Shown: positions 1 through 10,831, counted from the stretch's first letter. The stretch is 26,989 bases of DNA from Phascolarctobacterium sp. (GCA_004558595.1 SFCN01000025.1:1-26989), one strand, 5' to 3'. Notes: generated from the letters alone by a model not told the origin. A program made the numbers and translations.

Positions 1-47
1 AAGAGTTAACGAGAACTAGGAACGTAGATGTTCTTAGTAAGCTGAAT
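1..47 (+). other. 3' tail of the 16S-23S internal transcribed spacer
   Basis: This short stretch lies before the recognisable 5' end of 23S rRNA. No tRNA gene or 16S 3' end (anti-Shine-Dalgarno region) is visible in it. It is assigned as spacer purely by position. Confidence 0.5.
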
Positions 48-2725
<2,678 letters not shown>

Positions 2726-2778
2726 TGGTTCATTCTTCTGTGGAAGTTTTGAGGGTACAAGCCTTCAAAAAAGAATAA

Positions 2779-2863
<85 letters not shown>

Positions 2864-2890
2864 CCCGTATCGAAAGATACGGGTCTTTTT
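2864..2890 (+). terminator. Rho-independent terminator of the rRNA operon
   Basis: A perfect 8-bp stem (CCCGTATC, GAAA tetraloop, GATACGGG) is followed by TCTTTTT. The position directly behind 5S is that of a normal rrn terminator. Its intactness contrasts with the truncated 5S it abuts. Confidence 0.9.
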
Positions 2891-2907
2891 CTAACCTTTA
2901 GCATATC

Positions 2908-3060
2908 TTACGAACAGGCCGCAGGCCTGGCTGCCGAGTCGCCGCATTTGAAGGAGCGTAGCGACGCACAAATGCGTGCAGGGAGGCGTGTCGGCGTGAG
3001 GCAGTATGTGAGCAGGTTCTGCTTGCTTGTGAGCCGACTGAGGATAGATAGCTGCCCGCG
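2908..3060. repeat. GC-rich structured intergenic element, probably an interspersed repeat
   Basis: This gene-free stretch is much richer in GC than the flanking intergenic DNA and is full of small inverted repeats. AGGCC-GCA-GGCCT lies near 2915. A nested hairpin has outer arms CGCATTTG (2943-2950) and CAAATGCG (2969-2976) and an inner GCGT-AGCG-ACGC. An imperfect foldback links the GAGCAGG region (about 3009) to CCTGCTC (about 3095). No convincing coding region lies here on either strand. The appearance is that of a mobile intergenic repeat next to an rRNA operon, but copy number cannot be judged from one window. Confidence 0.4.
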
Positions 3061-3074
3061 TAAGGTATAAATAT

Positions 3075-3139
3075 AATGAGTAATTAGTAAGTGTCCTGCT
3101 CGCAAGTAAAGCTCGTTGGCCCCTTACTAATTACTCATT
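3075..3139. repeat. Long inverted repeat (17-bp perfect arms, 31-nt loop)
   Basis: The left arm AATGAGTAATTAGTAAG (3075-3091) is exactly matched by its reverse complement at 3123-3139, and a short T-run follows. It may be the terminal part of the GC-rich element just upstream, a MITE-like foldback, or a large-loop terminator. A 31-nt loop is long for an ordinary terminator, so repeat is preferred. Confidence 0.6.
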
Positions 3140-3199
3140 TTTAGCTAACTTGTGATATATATAGTTGCCGAATTTCACAAAAACTTTTTAAAGATCTAC

Positions 3200-3228
3200 T
3201 ATTCATATAACCTTTGCTTTGTTATAAT
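3200..3228 (+). promoter_or_regulatory. Putative sigma-A-type promoter for the YccF gene
   Basis: An exact TATAAT (3223-3228) is preceded by TG at -15/-14 (extended -10). A weak -35 (TATTCA, 3200-3205) lies at 17-bp spacing. It is about 50 nt upstream of the chosen start codon. Confidence 0.5.
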
Positions 3229-3280
3229 AGGTACAGATTATTCTAAAGATAGAATGAAGGACTTGAAAGGATGTGACTAT

Positions 3281-3646
3281 ATGAGCATTTTAGGTAATAT
3301 TATCTGGTTTATATTTGGCGGCTTTTTTGCTGCCTGTGGCTGGGCATTGGTTGGTTTGCTATGGTGTGTAACCATTATTGGTATTCCCGTGGGCGTGCAG
3401 TGCTTTAAGTTTGCTGTTTTAAGCCTGTTTCCCTTTGGCAAGGAAATTCAATATGGCGGTGGCGCAGGCAAGTTTTTGCTCAATATCCTTTGGTTAATCT
3501 TTGGTGGCTTTGAATTAGCTGTGGCCCATGTAGTTTTCGGGATTATTTTGTGCTGCACCATAATTGGCATTCCCTTTGGTCTACAGCATTTTAAATTAGC
3601 TAAGCTGGCGTTACTGCCCTTTGGCGCAGAGATAATCAGTAAATGA
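3281..3646 (+). CDS. yccF: YccF-family inner membrane protein
   Basis: A 121-residue hydrophobic protein with the internal duplication typical of the YccF (DUF307) family. Two halves each end in a C-[TV]-I-I-G-I-P-x-G-x-Q-x-F-K motif (about residues 30-45 and 91-105), and each is followed by L-x-P-F-G. Each half contributes roughly one to two membrane segments. The molecular role of YccF proteins is not established; they are annotated only as inner membrane components. The ATG at 3281 is preferred to the longer reading from 3152 because GAAAGG sits just upstream and homology starts with the membrane domain. The extra N-terminal 43 codons look like 5' UTR containing the promoter. It is flanked by its own promoter and terminator, so it is probably monocistronic. 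Confidence 0.85.
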   Translation: MSILGNIIWFIFGGFFAACGWALVGLLWCVTIIGIPVGVQCFKFAVLSLFPFGKEIQYGGGAGKFLLNILWLIFGGFELAVAHVVFGIILCCTIIGIPFGLQHFKLAKLALLPFGAEIISK

Positions 3647-3679
3647 GCTAAGCTTTAAATTAATAGTACCGTGCTTATC

Positions 3680-3709
3680 AGCCTCTGCGAAAATGCAGGG
3701 GCTATTTTT
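3680..3709 (+). terminator. Rho-independent terminator after yccF
   Basis: A 9-bp stem (AGCCTCTGC / GCAGGGGCT, one G-T pair) with loop GAAAAT is followed by ATTTTTG. Confidence 0.85.
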
Positions 3710-3779
3710 GTAAAGTGTAAACCTAATTAGCTCACTCTAACTTTGAACGAAAAATTTTTGTAAAAATGCATCTGTATGC

Positions 3780-3808
3780 TTTATTTCTACAATAGAGTAT
3801 GCTATACT
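3780..3808 (+). promoter_or_regulatory. Putative promoter of the cggR glycolytic operon
   Basis: The -10 is TATACT (3803-3808) with TG at the extended position (3800-3801). The -35 candidate TTTATT (3780-3785) is weak at 17-bp spacing. It lies upstream of the GGGAC repeats, so a regulator bound there could block the elongating or initiating polymerase. Confidence 0.5.
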
Positions 3809-3849
3809 ATGCAATAGAAGTCTGATTATTTTTATTTGCATTTAGTCTG

Positions 3850-3895
3850 TGGGACACAAAAAGTTCCACGAGGGACAAAAATGTGCCGAGGGACA
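3850..3895 (+). promoter_or_regulatory. Putative CggR operator (three GGGACA repeats)
   Basis: GGGACA occurs three times, starting at 3851, 3872 and 3890. The second and third copies are each preceded by GA and spaced about two turns apart. Bacillus CggR recognises paired CGGGAC-type repeats upstream of its own operon (established knowledge). Here the repeats precede a CggR-like gene and the last one overlaps the translation-initiation region. Autoregulation is therefore the natural inference. Confidence 0.6.
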
Positions 3896-3897
3896 AT

Positions 3898-4935
3898 ATG
3901 GATAGCATTATTAATTTACAAAAGAAAATCGTGCCTGAGTTGACGGATCTGCTTGTGCAGCGGTATCAAATTTTGCGTCAGGTCAGTCATGAATCTCCCA
4001 TTGGCAGACGGGCCTTAGCTGGGAAGCTTGGGCTGAGTGAGCGTGTGCTGCGCGCTCAGGTGGACTTTTTGAAAAAGAGCGGTCTGCTGGCCTTTTCTGC
4101 TAGCGGCATGAGCGTGACAGATGAAGGCGCGGATATACTTAAGGAGCTAGCCGATTATGTGCGTAAGCTGCAGGATATTTCTTTTCTTGAAAAGGCGCTC
4201 AGCGATACTCTGAAAATTGGTCGCGTAGTGATTCTTCCTGGTGACTCCGACCAAGAGGAGGTCGTAAAGCGGGAAATTGGTCGTACCGCCGCACATATTT
4301 TGAGTAAGCTTTTGAGTGATGGTAAACGCCATATTGTGGCTGTCAGCGGTGGTACTACTATGGCAGCTATGGCGGCTAATCTGACTGGGTCACAGCCCAA
4401 TACAGTGGTTGTGCCTGCTCGCGGTGGCTTGGGCGATAATGTGGAGCTACAGGCTAACACCATTGCTACAGTGCTGGCCCAAAAGATGGGTGCTTCTTAT
4501 CGTCAGCTGTATGTACCCGACTGCGTCAGCGAGGATATTTTGAATAGCATTCTTAAGGAGGATGTGGGCGTTCACTCAGTGGTGGATATTATTAAAAAGG
4601 CTGATATTTTGGTTCACGGCGTTGGTCGCGCTAGCGTCATGGCACGCCATAGGCGTTTGTCTCCGGAGCTTATCGCGAAGCTGGAGGAGGCCGGTGCTGT
4701 AGGCGAGGCCTTTGGCCAGTATTGTGCCTTAGATGGAAAGCAAGTTTACATGACCAATAACGCAGGCTTGATGCTACAGGATTTGCAGCATATAGGCACT
4801 ATTATCGGTATAGCCGGTGGTAAATCTAAGGCTGCTGCTATCCTTTCTGTTATTCGCGCTTCCCGTCAAGATATTTTAGTGACGGACGAGGCAGCAGCCA
4901 CCGAGATTTTGCGGATGGCTAAAGAAAATTGTTAA
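3898..4935 (+). CDS. cggR: Central glycolytic genes regulator CggR (SorC/DeoR family)
   Basis: Sugar-phosphate-responsive repressor of the downstream glycolytic genes, 345 residues, close to the family length of about 340. The N-terminus has the CggR signature L-Q-K-K-I-V-P-E-L and a winged helix-turn-helix around residues 30-65 (P-I-G-R-R-A-L-A, L-S-E-R-V-L-R). The rest is a SorC-type sugar-binding domain with G-D-S near residue 116 and V-S-G-G-T-T-M-A-A-M around 150. In Bacillus the effector is fructose-1,6-bisphosphate; whether that holds here is inference. A GTG at 3883 would add five residues. The ATG at 3898 is preferred because homology starts there and GAGGGAC gives a ribosome-binding site. 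It is first gene of the operon, 56 nt before gapA. Confidence 0.93.
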   Translation: MDSIINLQKKIVPELTDLLVQRYQILRQVSHESPIGRRALAGKLGLSERVLRAQVDFLKKSGLLAFSASGMSVTDEGADILKELADYVRKLQDISFLEKALSDTLKIGRVVILPGDSDQEEVVKREIGRTAAHILSKLLSDGKRHIVAVSGGTTMAAMAANLTGSQPNTVVVPARGGLGDNVELQANTIATVLAQKMGASYRQLYVPDCVSEDILNSILKEDVGVHSVVDIIKKADILVHGVGRASVMARHRRLSPELIAKLEEAGAVGEAFGQYCALDGKQVYMTNNAGLMLQDLQHIGTIIGIAGGKSKAAAILSVIRASRQDILVTDEAAATEILRMAKENC

Positions 4936-4991
4936 CCAGCACGTCAGTGCAATATATAAGAAAACTCTTGAAAACTAAGGAGGAAATTATT

Positions 4992-5996
4992 ATGACAAAA
5001 ATTGGTATTAATGGTTTTGGCCGCATTGGCCGCGAGGTTTTCCGCGTAGCTTTCGTAAACCCTGAGGTTGAGATTGTTGGTATTAACGACTTGGGCGATT
5101 GCGCTGCTCTGGCTCATCTGCTGAAATATGACTCCGTGCATGGCACCTATGACCATGAAATTTCCTGCGAAGAAAACTGCATCGTAGTTGATGGCAAAAA
5201 GATTCCCGTATTTGCTTCTCCGGACCCGGCCAAGATTCCTTGGGGCGAGGTTGGCGCTGATATCGTAGTCGAATCCACCGGCCGTTTCACTGAAGCTGCT
5301 AAGGCAAAGGCTCATCTGGAAGCTGGCGCCAAAAAGGTTATCATTTCCGCTCCTGCTAAGGGCGAGGACATCACCATCGTTATGGGTGTTAACCAAGATA
5401 AATACGATCCTGAGAAACACAACATCATCTCCAACGCTTCCTGCACCACTAACTGCTTAGCTCCCTTTACCAAGGTATTGCTGAATAAATTTGGTATTGA
5501 AAGCGGCCTGATGACCACCGTTCACTCCTATACCAATGACCAAAAGATTCTGGATTTGCCTCATAAGGATCTGCGCCGCGCTCGTGCTGCTGCCTGCTCC
5601 ATTATCCCCACCACCACCGGTGCTGCTAAGGCTGTAGCTCTGGTTCTGCCGGAATTGAAGGGCAAACTGAATGGCTTTGCGATGCGCGTTCCTACTCCGA
5701 ACGTTTCCATTACCGATTTGACCGTTCTGCTGAAGACCGATACCACTGCTGAAGAAATCAACGCTGCTCTGAAGGAAGCTGCTGAAGGCGAATTGAAGGG
5801 CATTATGGGCTATAACGAGCTGCCCTTGGTTTCCAAGGATTACAATGGCTGCCCGCTGAGCTCCATTGTTGACGGCCTGTCCACCATGATGGTTGGCCCG
5901 CGCATGGCTAAGGTTGTTTCCTGGTATGACAATGAATGGGGTTATTCCAACCGCGTAGTTGATTTGGCTAACTACATTGCTAAAAAAGGCCTGTAA
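4992..5996 (+). CDS. gapA: Glyceraldehyde-3-phosphate dehydrogenase, type I
   Basis: NAD-dependent oxidation and phosphorylation of glyceraldehyde-3-phosphate in glycolysis, cytoplasmic. 334 residues, the normal length. The Rossmann start I-G-I-N-G-F-G-R-I-G-R is at residues 4-14. Asp33 in I-N-D-L is the usual NAD-selecting position. The catalytic motif S-C-T-T-N-C places the nucleophile at Cys151, and the substrate-binding W-Y-D-N-E-W-G-Y-S motif is near the C-terminus. The ATG at 4992 is chosen over an in-frame upstream extension because AAGGAGG lies 7 nt before it and the protein starts exactly at the Rossmann fold. Codon use is strongly biased, as expected of a highly expressed gene. Confidence 0.98.
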   Translation: MTKIGINGFGRIGREVFRVAFVNPEVEIVGINDLGDCAALAHLLKYDSVHGTYDHEISCEENCIVVDGKKIPVFASPDPAKIPWGEVGADIVVESTGRFTEAAKAKAHLEAGAKKVIISAPAKGEDITIVMGVNQDKYDPEKHNIISNASCTTNCLAPFTKVLLNKFGIESGLMTTVHSYTNDQKILDLPHKDLRRARAAACSIIPTTTGAAKAVALVLPELKGKLNGFAMRVPTPNVSITDLTVLLKTDTTAEEINAALKEAAEGELKGIMGYNELPLVSKDYNGCPLSSIVDGLSTMMVGPRMAKVVSWYDNEWGYSNRVVDLANYIAKKGL

Positions 5997-6015
5997 TAAA
6001 AGGAGATAGTTATTC

Positions 6016-7941
6016 GTGGATAAGAAAACTGTACGAGATTTAGATGTAGCCGGCAAAAAAGTGCTGGTGCGTGTAGATTTCAATGTACCCTTTGATGATA
6101 AAGGCAAGATTTCCGATGACACTCGTATTCGTGCGTCATTGGAAACTATTCAATACCTTTTGGACCAAAAGGCCGCAGTAATTCTGATGGCTCACCTTGG
6201 TCGTCCTAAAGGACAAGTGAACCCCAAATATAGCTTGGCTCCCGTAGCCAAGCATTTGGGCAAGCTGCTGGGCAAAAAAATTCTTTTCGCTCCCGATTGC
6301 GTAGGCGCAGATGCTAAGGCTGCCGCGAAAAAACTGAAGCCCGGCCATATTTTACTTTTAGAGAATCTGCGCTTCCATAAGGAAGAAGAAAAGAACGATA
6401 TGGAGTTTGCAGAGCAGCTGGCTTCTTTGGCTGATTTGTATGTGAATGACGGCTTTGGCGTATCACATCGCGCTCATGCTTCCGTTGAGGGCGTAACTCA
6501 TTTCCTGCCTGCTGCTGCCGGCTTCCTGCTGGAAAAGGAAATCGAGTATGTGGGCCGCGCTGTGACAGAGCCCCTGCATCCCTTTGCTGCTATTATCGGC
6601 GGCGCTAAGGTTAGCGACAAGATTGGCGTTATCAGCAATTTGTTGGATAAGGTTGATACCCTGCTCATCGGCGGCGGTATGGCCAACACCTTCCTGGCTG
6701 CTCAGGGCTGCGCTATGGGCAAATCCCTGGTGGAAGAGGATAAGATTGACTTAGCCAAGGAGCTTATCGCTAAGGCTAAAAAGAATAATGTGAAGCTTTT
6801 GCTGCCCACCGATTTGGTAATGGCCGAGGCCTTCGCGGCTGATGCTAAGCACGCAACCCAAGGCGTGAAGGCTTTGGACCAAGAGCGTATGGCTCTGGAT
6901 ATTGGCGAAGAAACTGCTAAGGCATATGCAGCAGCATTGGCTGATGCTAAGATGATTGTCTGGAACGGCCCCATGGGCGTTTTCGAAATGGATGCCTTCT
7001 GCAAGGGCACCGAGGCTGTGGCTAAGGCTGTGGCTAGGAGCCGTGCCATTAGCATCGTTGGCGGTGGCGACAGCGTGGCCGCTATCGAAAAGCTGGGCCT
7101 TGCAAAACGCATTTCCCATATTTCCACCGGTGGTGGCGCTTCCTTGGAATACTTGGAGGGCAAAGTTCTGCCGGGCGTAGCTGCTTTGGACGACCTGCGT
7201 CGTAAAATGATTGCTGGCAACTGGAAGATGCACAAGACTGTGGGCGAGGCTGTGGAGCTGGCTGAAGATATCGTTATGGAAACCAACGGTACCTTGAACG
7301 AGGTTGTTATTTTCCCGCCCTTCACTGCTCTGGAAACCGTTGCTGATGCCATTGATGGCAAGCATGTGGGCTATGGCTCCCAAGATATCCATTGGGAGGA
7401 TAAGGGTGCCTTCACCGGCGCTGTATCTGGTCCCATGATTGCTGATATCGGTGCTGAGTACGCTATGGTTGGCCACAGCGAGCGTCGCAGCATTTTTGGA
7501 GAAACCGATAAAATTGTCGCTAGCAAGATGATCGCTGCTTACCGCAATGGTCTGAAGCCCATGCTCTGCGTTGGCGAGAACTTGGCTGAGCGCGAGGCTG
7601 GTAAAACCGCCCGCAAGATTAATATGCAGCTGAAGAGCGCGCTGCGCGTGGTCGCTCCTGAGGACGCTGTGAACATGGTTATCGCTTATGAGCCTGTGTG
7701 GGCCATTGGCAGTGGCAAGGCAGCAACTCCCGCCGACGCTCAGGAGGTTTGTCGTTTGATTCGCGAGAAGGTTGCGAAAATCTTCACTCCGGAAATCGCT
7801 CGTCAGATCCGTATTCTCTACGGTGGTAGCGTAAACGAAAAGAATGCTGCTGAATTCAACATCAGCGGTATTGACGGCGTTTTGGTGGGTGGCGCTTCTC
7901 TGGATGCGGAACGCTTTGCGGCTATTGTACGCAGCTTCTAA
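6016..7941 (+). CDS. pgk-tpiA: Phosphoglycerate kinase-triosephosphate isomerase fusion protein
   Basis: One 641-residue reading frame holds two complete glycolytic enzymes. Residues 1-393 are phosphoglycerate kinase: R-V-D-F-N-V-P, A-H-L-G-R-P-K-G, E-N-L-R-F-H, W-N-G-P-M-G-V-F-E and the G-G-G-D nucleotide loop are all present. Residues 394-641 are triosephosphate isomerase, starting L-R-R-K-M-I-A-G-N-W-K-M. Catalytic Lys404, His487 (G-H-S-E-R-R) and Glu559 (A-Y-E-P-V-W-A-I-G-S-G-K) are intact. There is essentially no linker: the join equals the end of one enzyme and the usual start of the other. No ribosome-binding site precedes the internal ATG at 7207, so a free isomerase is unlikely. The start is GTG, with AGGAG at 6001. 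A PGK-TIM fusion is known in Thermotoga; separate genes are the norm in Bacillota. Confidence 0.96.
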   Translation: MDKKTVRDLDVAGKKVLVRVDFNVPFDDKGKISDDTRIRASLETIQYLLDQKAAVILMAHLGRPKGQVNPKYSLAPVAKHLGKLLGKKILFAPDCVGADAKAAAKKLKPGHILLLENLRFHKEEEKNDMEFAEQLASLADLYVNDGFGVSHRAHASVEGVTHFLPAAAGFLLEKEIEYVGRAVTEPLHPFAAIIGGAKVSDKIGVISNLLDKVDTLLIGGGMANTFLAAQGCAMGKSLVEEDKIDLAKELIAKAKKNNVKLLLPTDLVMAEAFAADAKHATQGVKALDQERMALDIGEETAKAYAAALADAKMIVWNGPMGVFEMDAFCKGTEAVAKAVARSRAISIVGGGDSVAAIEKLGLAKRISHISTGGGASLEYLEGKVLPGVAALDDLRRKMIAGNWKMHKTVGEAVELAEDIVMETNGTLNEVVIFPPFTALETVADAIDGKHVGYGSQDIHWEDKGAFTGAVSGPMIADIGAEYAMVGHSERRSIFGETDKIVASKMIAAYRNGLKPMLCVGENLAEREAGKTARKINMQLKSALRVVAPEDAVNMVIAYEPVWAIGSGKAATPADAQEVCRLIREKVAKIFTPEIARQIRILYGGSVNEKNAAEFNISGIDGVLVGGASLDAERFAAIVRSF

Positions 7942-7968
7942 AGTATTTAGTAGCAATAGTAAATAACG

Positions 7969-9486
7969 ATGAAAAAACCTGTACTTTTAATGATTTTAGA
8001 TGGTTGGGGCATTGCGCCAGCTAGCAGCAGTAATGCTGCTACGCTGGCCAGAACGCCCAATCTTGACGCATATTTTGCGAACTATCCTCATACTCAGCTG
8101 GAGGCCAGCGGTTTAGAGGTGGGTCTGCCGGCAGGGCAGATTGGTAATAGCGAGGTGGGCCATTTAAATATCGGCTCAGGTCGTATTATTTACCAAAGCC
8201 TGACTCGCATCAGCAAGTCCATCGCGGATGGTGACTTTTTTACTAATCCGGTTTTAGTGAAGGTTATGGATGAGGTCAAGGCCAGTGGGAAGGCTTTGCA
8301 TTTACTGGGCCTTTTGTCCGACGGTGGCGTGCACAGCCATATTACTCATATTATCGCCTTACTGGAAATGGCGCAGAAGCACGGCCTTACTAAGGTTTAT
8401 GTGCACGCTTTTCTAGATGGTCGCGATGTTCCGCCTCAAAGCGCGCTGACTTATGTAGAGCAGCTGGAAGCTGCGATGGATAAAATCGGCGTTGGTAAAA
8501 TTGCTACTGTAAGCGGTCGCTATTACGCTATGGACCGTGACAAGCGCTGGGAGCGCTTGGCTAAGGCCTACGCGACAGTAGCGCAGGGCGAGGGACCTAA
8601 GGCTGTTTCTGCTGCCGCAGGCATTGAAGCTTCCTATGAAGCAGGTGTGACGGACGAATTTGTAGTTCCCTTTACTATCGAAGGCGTGGATGGTCGCATC
8701 AGCGCCGGTGACGGCGTGATTTTCGCCAACTTCCGCCCGGACAGGGCTCGCGAAATTACCCGGGCAATAATTGATGAGGATTTCCCTTATTTTGAACGTC
8801 CGGCAAGCGCTCGTCCTGTGCATTTCGCTTGTATGGCTCAATACGATGCTACTATAGCGGCGCCTGTAGCCTATCCTCCTGAGTCCATTGATGATACATT
8901 GGGTCAAGTTTTGGCGCAGCGAGGGTTACGCCAGCTGCGTATTGCTGAAACGGAAAAATATGCTCATGTTACCTTTTTCTTTAATGGTGGCGTGGAGGAG
9001 CCCAATCAAAATGAAGAGCGCATCCTTATTCCTTCGCCCAAGGTCGCAACCTATGATTTGCAGCCGGAGATGAGCGCGGAGGAGGTTACCCAAGCTCTTT
9101 TGGCAGAGCTGGATAAGGATAAGTTCGATGTAGTGATCCTGAACTTCGCAAATCCGGATATGGTTGGCCATACGGGTGTGCTAGAGGCGGCCATCAAGGC
9201 CATGGAAAAAGTGGATAATTGCGTAGGCCGCGTCGTAGAGAGAGTATTGGCTCTGGACGGTAGCGTTTGCATTTGCGCCGACCATGGCAATCTGGAAAAA
9301 ATGGCCGAGCCCGATGGTGAACCCAATACTGCCCATACTACTAACCCAGTGCCCTTCCTGTTGATAAGCAAGGAAAAGCATGAGTTGCATCAGGGCATTT
9401 TGGCCGATATCGCGCCGACCATGCTGGAGCTTTTACATATTCCCCAGCCTAAAGCGATGACTGGTAAAAGCCTTATTAATTCCTAG
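7969..9486 (+). CDS. gpmI: 2,3-bisphosphoglycerate-independent phosphoglycerate mutase
   Basis: Interconverts 3- and 2-phosphoglycerate using two metal ions and a phosphoserine intermediate. 505 residues, near the family standard of about 510. The metal-binding start is L-D-G-W-G (Asp11). The nucleophile is in G-N-S-E-V-G-H-L-N-I-G (Ser61). Substrate residues appear in H-A-F-L-D-G-R-D-V-P-P, and the second metal cluster in N-P-D-M-V-G-H-T-G and C-A-D-H-G-N-L-E. It lies 27 nt after the PGK-TPI gene and 34 nt before eno. No good Shine-Dalgarno sequence precedes the ATG, unlike its neighbours, so translation may depend on coupling or on the unstructured AT-rich leader. Confidence 0.97.
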   Translation: MKKPVLLMILDGWGIAPASSSNAATLARTPNLDAYFANYPHTQLEASGLEVGLPAGQIGNSEVGHLNIGSGRIIYQSLTRISKSIADGDFFTNPVLVKVMDEVKASGKALHLLGLLSDGGVHSHITHIIALLEMAQKHGLTKVYVHAFLDGRDVPPQSALTYVEQLEAAMDKIGVGKIATVSGRYYAMDRDKRWERLAKAYATVAQGEGPKAVSAAAGIEASYEAGVTDEFVVPFTIEGVDGRISAGDGVIFANFRPDRAREITRAIIDEDFPYFERPASARPVHFACMAQYDATIAAPVAYPPESIDDTLGQVLAQRGLRQLRIAETEKYAHVTFFFNGGVEEPNQNEERILIPSPKVATYDLQPEMSAEEVTQALLAELDKDKFDVVILNFANPDMVGHTGVLEAAIKAMEKVDNCVGRVVERVLALDGSVCICADHGNLEKMAEPDGEPNTAHTTNPVPFLLISKEKHELHQGILADIAPTMLELLHIPQPKAMTGKSLINS

Positions 9487-9520
9487 GCTTGTGGATGAAT
9501 TTTATTGAGGTGATGAAGAA

Positions 9521-10804
9521 ATGGCAATGATTACTGAAGTATATGCTCGTGAGATTCTGGACTCTCGCGGCAATCCGACCGTTGAGGTTGAGGTTTGCTT
9601 GGAGGACGGCGCTGTAGGTCGTGCCGCTGTTCCCTCCGGCGCTTCTACCGGCGTTCATGAGGCTGTGGAGCTGCGCGATGGCGATGCCGAGCGCTACATG
9701 GGCAAGGGTGTTACCAAGGCTGTCGATAATGTAAACGATATTATCGCTGAAGCCATTATCGGGCTGGAAGCAACTCGCCAAACTGAAATTGACGAGCTTT
9801 TGATTCGTTTGGATGGTACTCCTAATAAGGGTCGTCTGGGCGCTAACGCTATTTTAGGTGTGTCCATGGCTGTGGCTAAGGCTGCTGCTTCCTCCGTCGG
9901 TCTGCCCCTGTACCTGTATTTGGGCGGTGTTGCGGCTAAGGAGCTGCCCGTTCCCATGATGAACATCTTGAACGGTGGTCAACACGCTGACAACAACGTG
10001 GATATCCAAGAGTTCATGATTATGCCCGTTGGCGCTAAATCCTTTAGCGAATGCCTGCGCATGAACACAGAAATTTATCACAACCTGAAGGCTCTTTTAA
10101 AATCTAAGGGTTTGAGTACTGCTTTGGGTGACGAGGGTGGCTTTGCTCCCAATTTGAGCTGCAACGCTGAAGCTATCGACGTTATTTTGGAAGCAGTAGA
10201 AAAGGCTGGCTACAAGCCCGGCAAGGACATCATGATTGCTCTGGACGTAGCAAGCAGCGAGTTCTATGAGGATGGCAAATATAATTTGGCAGGCGAGGGC
10301 TTGGTAAAGACCAGCGATGAAATGGTTGATTATCTGGCTGACCTGTGCGCTAAATATCCCATCATCTCCATCGAAGACGGTATGGCCGAGGACGATTGGG
10401 AAGGCTGGAAGAAGCTGACCAAGAAGCTGGGCAAAAAGGTACAGTTGGTTGGCGACGATTTGTTCGTAACTAACGAAGCTCGTCTTGTAGAAGGCATTCA
10501 GAAAGGCGTTGGCAATGCGATTTTGATTAAGGTTAACCAAATCGGTACCTTGACCGAAACCTTTAATGCTATCGAAACTGCAAAACGCGCTGGCTATACC
10601 TGCATCATTTCCCACCGCAGCGGTGAAACTGAGGACACCACCCTGGCTGATATCGCTGTAGCAGTGAACGCGGGCCAAATCAAGACCGGCGCTCCCGCTC
10701 GTACCGACCGCGTAGCTAAGTATAATCAACTCCTGCGCATCGAAGAGGATCTTGGCAAGGCTGCTAAATACAACGGCAAGAAGGTTTTCTACAATATTAA
10801 ATAA
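9521..10804 (+). CDS. eno: Enolase
   Basis: Dehydrates 2-phosphoglycerate to phosphoenolpyruvate and is the last gene of this glycolytic operon. 427 residues, the usual length. Visible motifs include S-R-G-N-P-T-V-E-V-E at the N-terminus, G-D-E-G-G-F-A-P-N, the metal-binding S-I-E-D-G and V-G-D-D-L, the catalytic lysine in I-L-I-K-V-N-Q-I-G-T, and S-H-R-S-G-E-T-E-D. The ATG at 9521 has GAGGTGA upstream at good spacing. A strong terminator follows, so pyruvate kinase is not part of this transcript. Confidence 0.98.
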   Translation: MAMITEVYAREILDSRGNPTVEVEVCLEDGAVGRAAVPSGASTGVHEAVELRDGDAERYMGKGVTKAVDNVNDIIAEAIIGLEATRQTEIDELLIRLDGTPNKGRLGANAILGVSMAVAKAAASSVGLPLYLYLGGVAAKELPVPMMNILNGGQHADNNVDIQEFMIMPVGAKSFSECLRMNTEIYHNLKALLKSKGLSTALGDEGGFAPNLSCNAEAIDVILEAVEKAGYKPGKDIMIALDVASSEFYEDGKYNLAGEGLVKTSDEMVDYLADLCAKYPIISIEDGMAEDDWEGWKKLTKKLGKKVQLVGDDLFVTNEARLVEGIQKGVGNAILIKVNQIGTLTETFNAIETAKRAGYTCIISHRSGETEDTTLADIAVAVNAGQIKTGAPARTDRVAKYNQLLRIEEDLGKAAKYNGKKVFYNIK

Positions 10805-10831
10805 TCTGCATTGCTAGCAGTTTAGTAATTT

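Noticed and set aside
2908..3105. A 65-codon minus-strand frame in the structured element after the rRNA operon
   Set aside because: There is no ribosome-binding site, the composition is dictated by the hairpins, and the frame runs through the long inverted repeat. A repeat is the better reading.
7190..7215. Separate tpiA translation start or programmed frameshift at the PGK-TPI junction
   Set aside because: The frame is continuous, there is no slippery heptamer with a downstream structure that I can see, and no Shine-Dalgarno sequence precedes the internal ATG at 7207.
6751..7956. A 401-codon minus-strand frame opposite the PGK-TPI fusion, and similar frames opposite gapA, eno and the amidohydrolase
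   Set aside because: All lie fully inside well-identified plus-strand genes, lack ribosome-binding sites and have no family resemblance.
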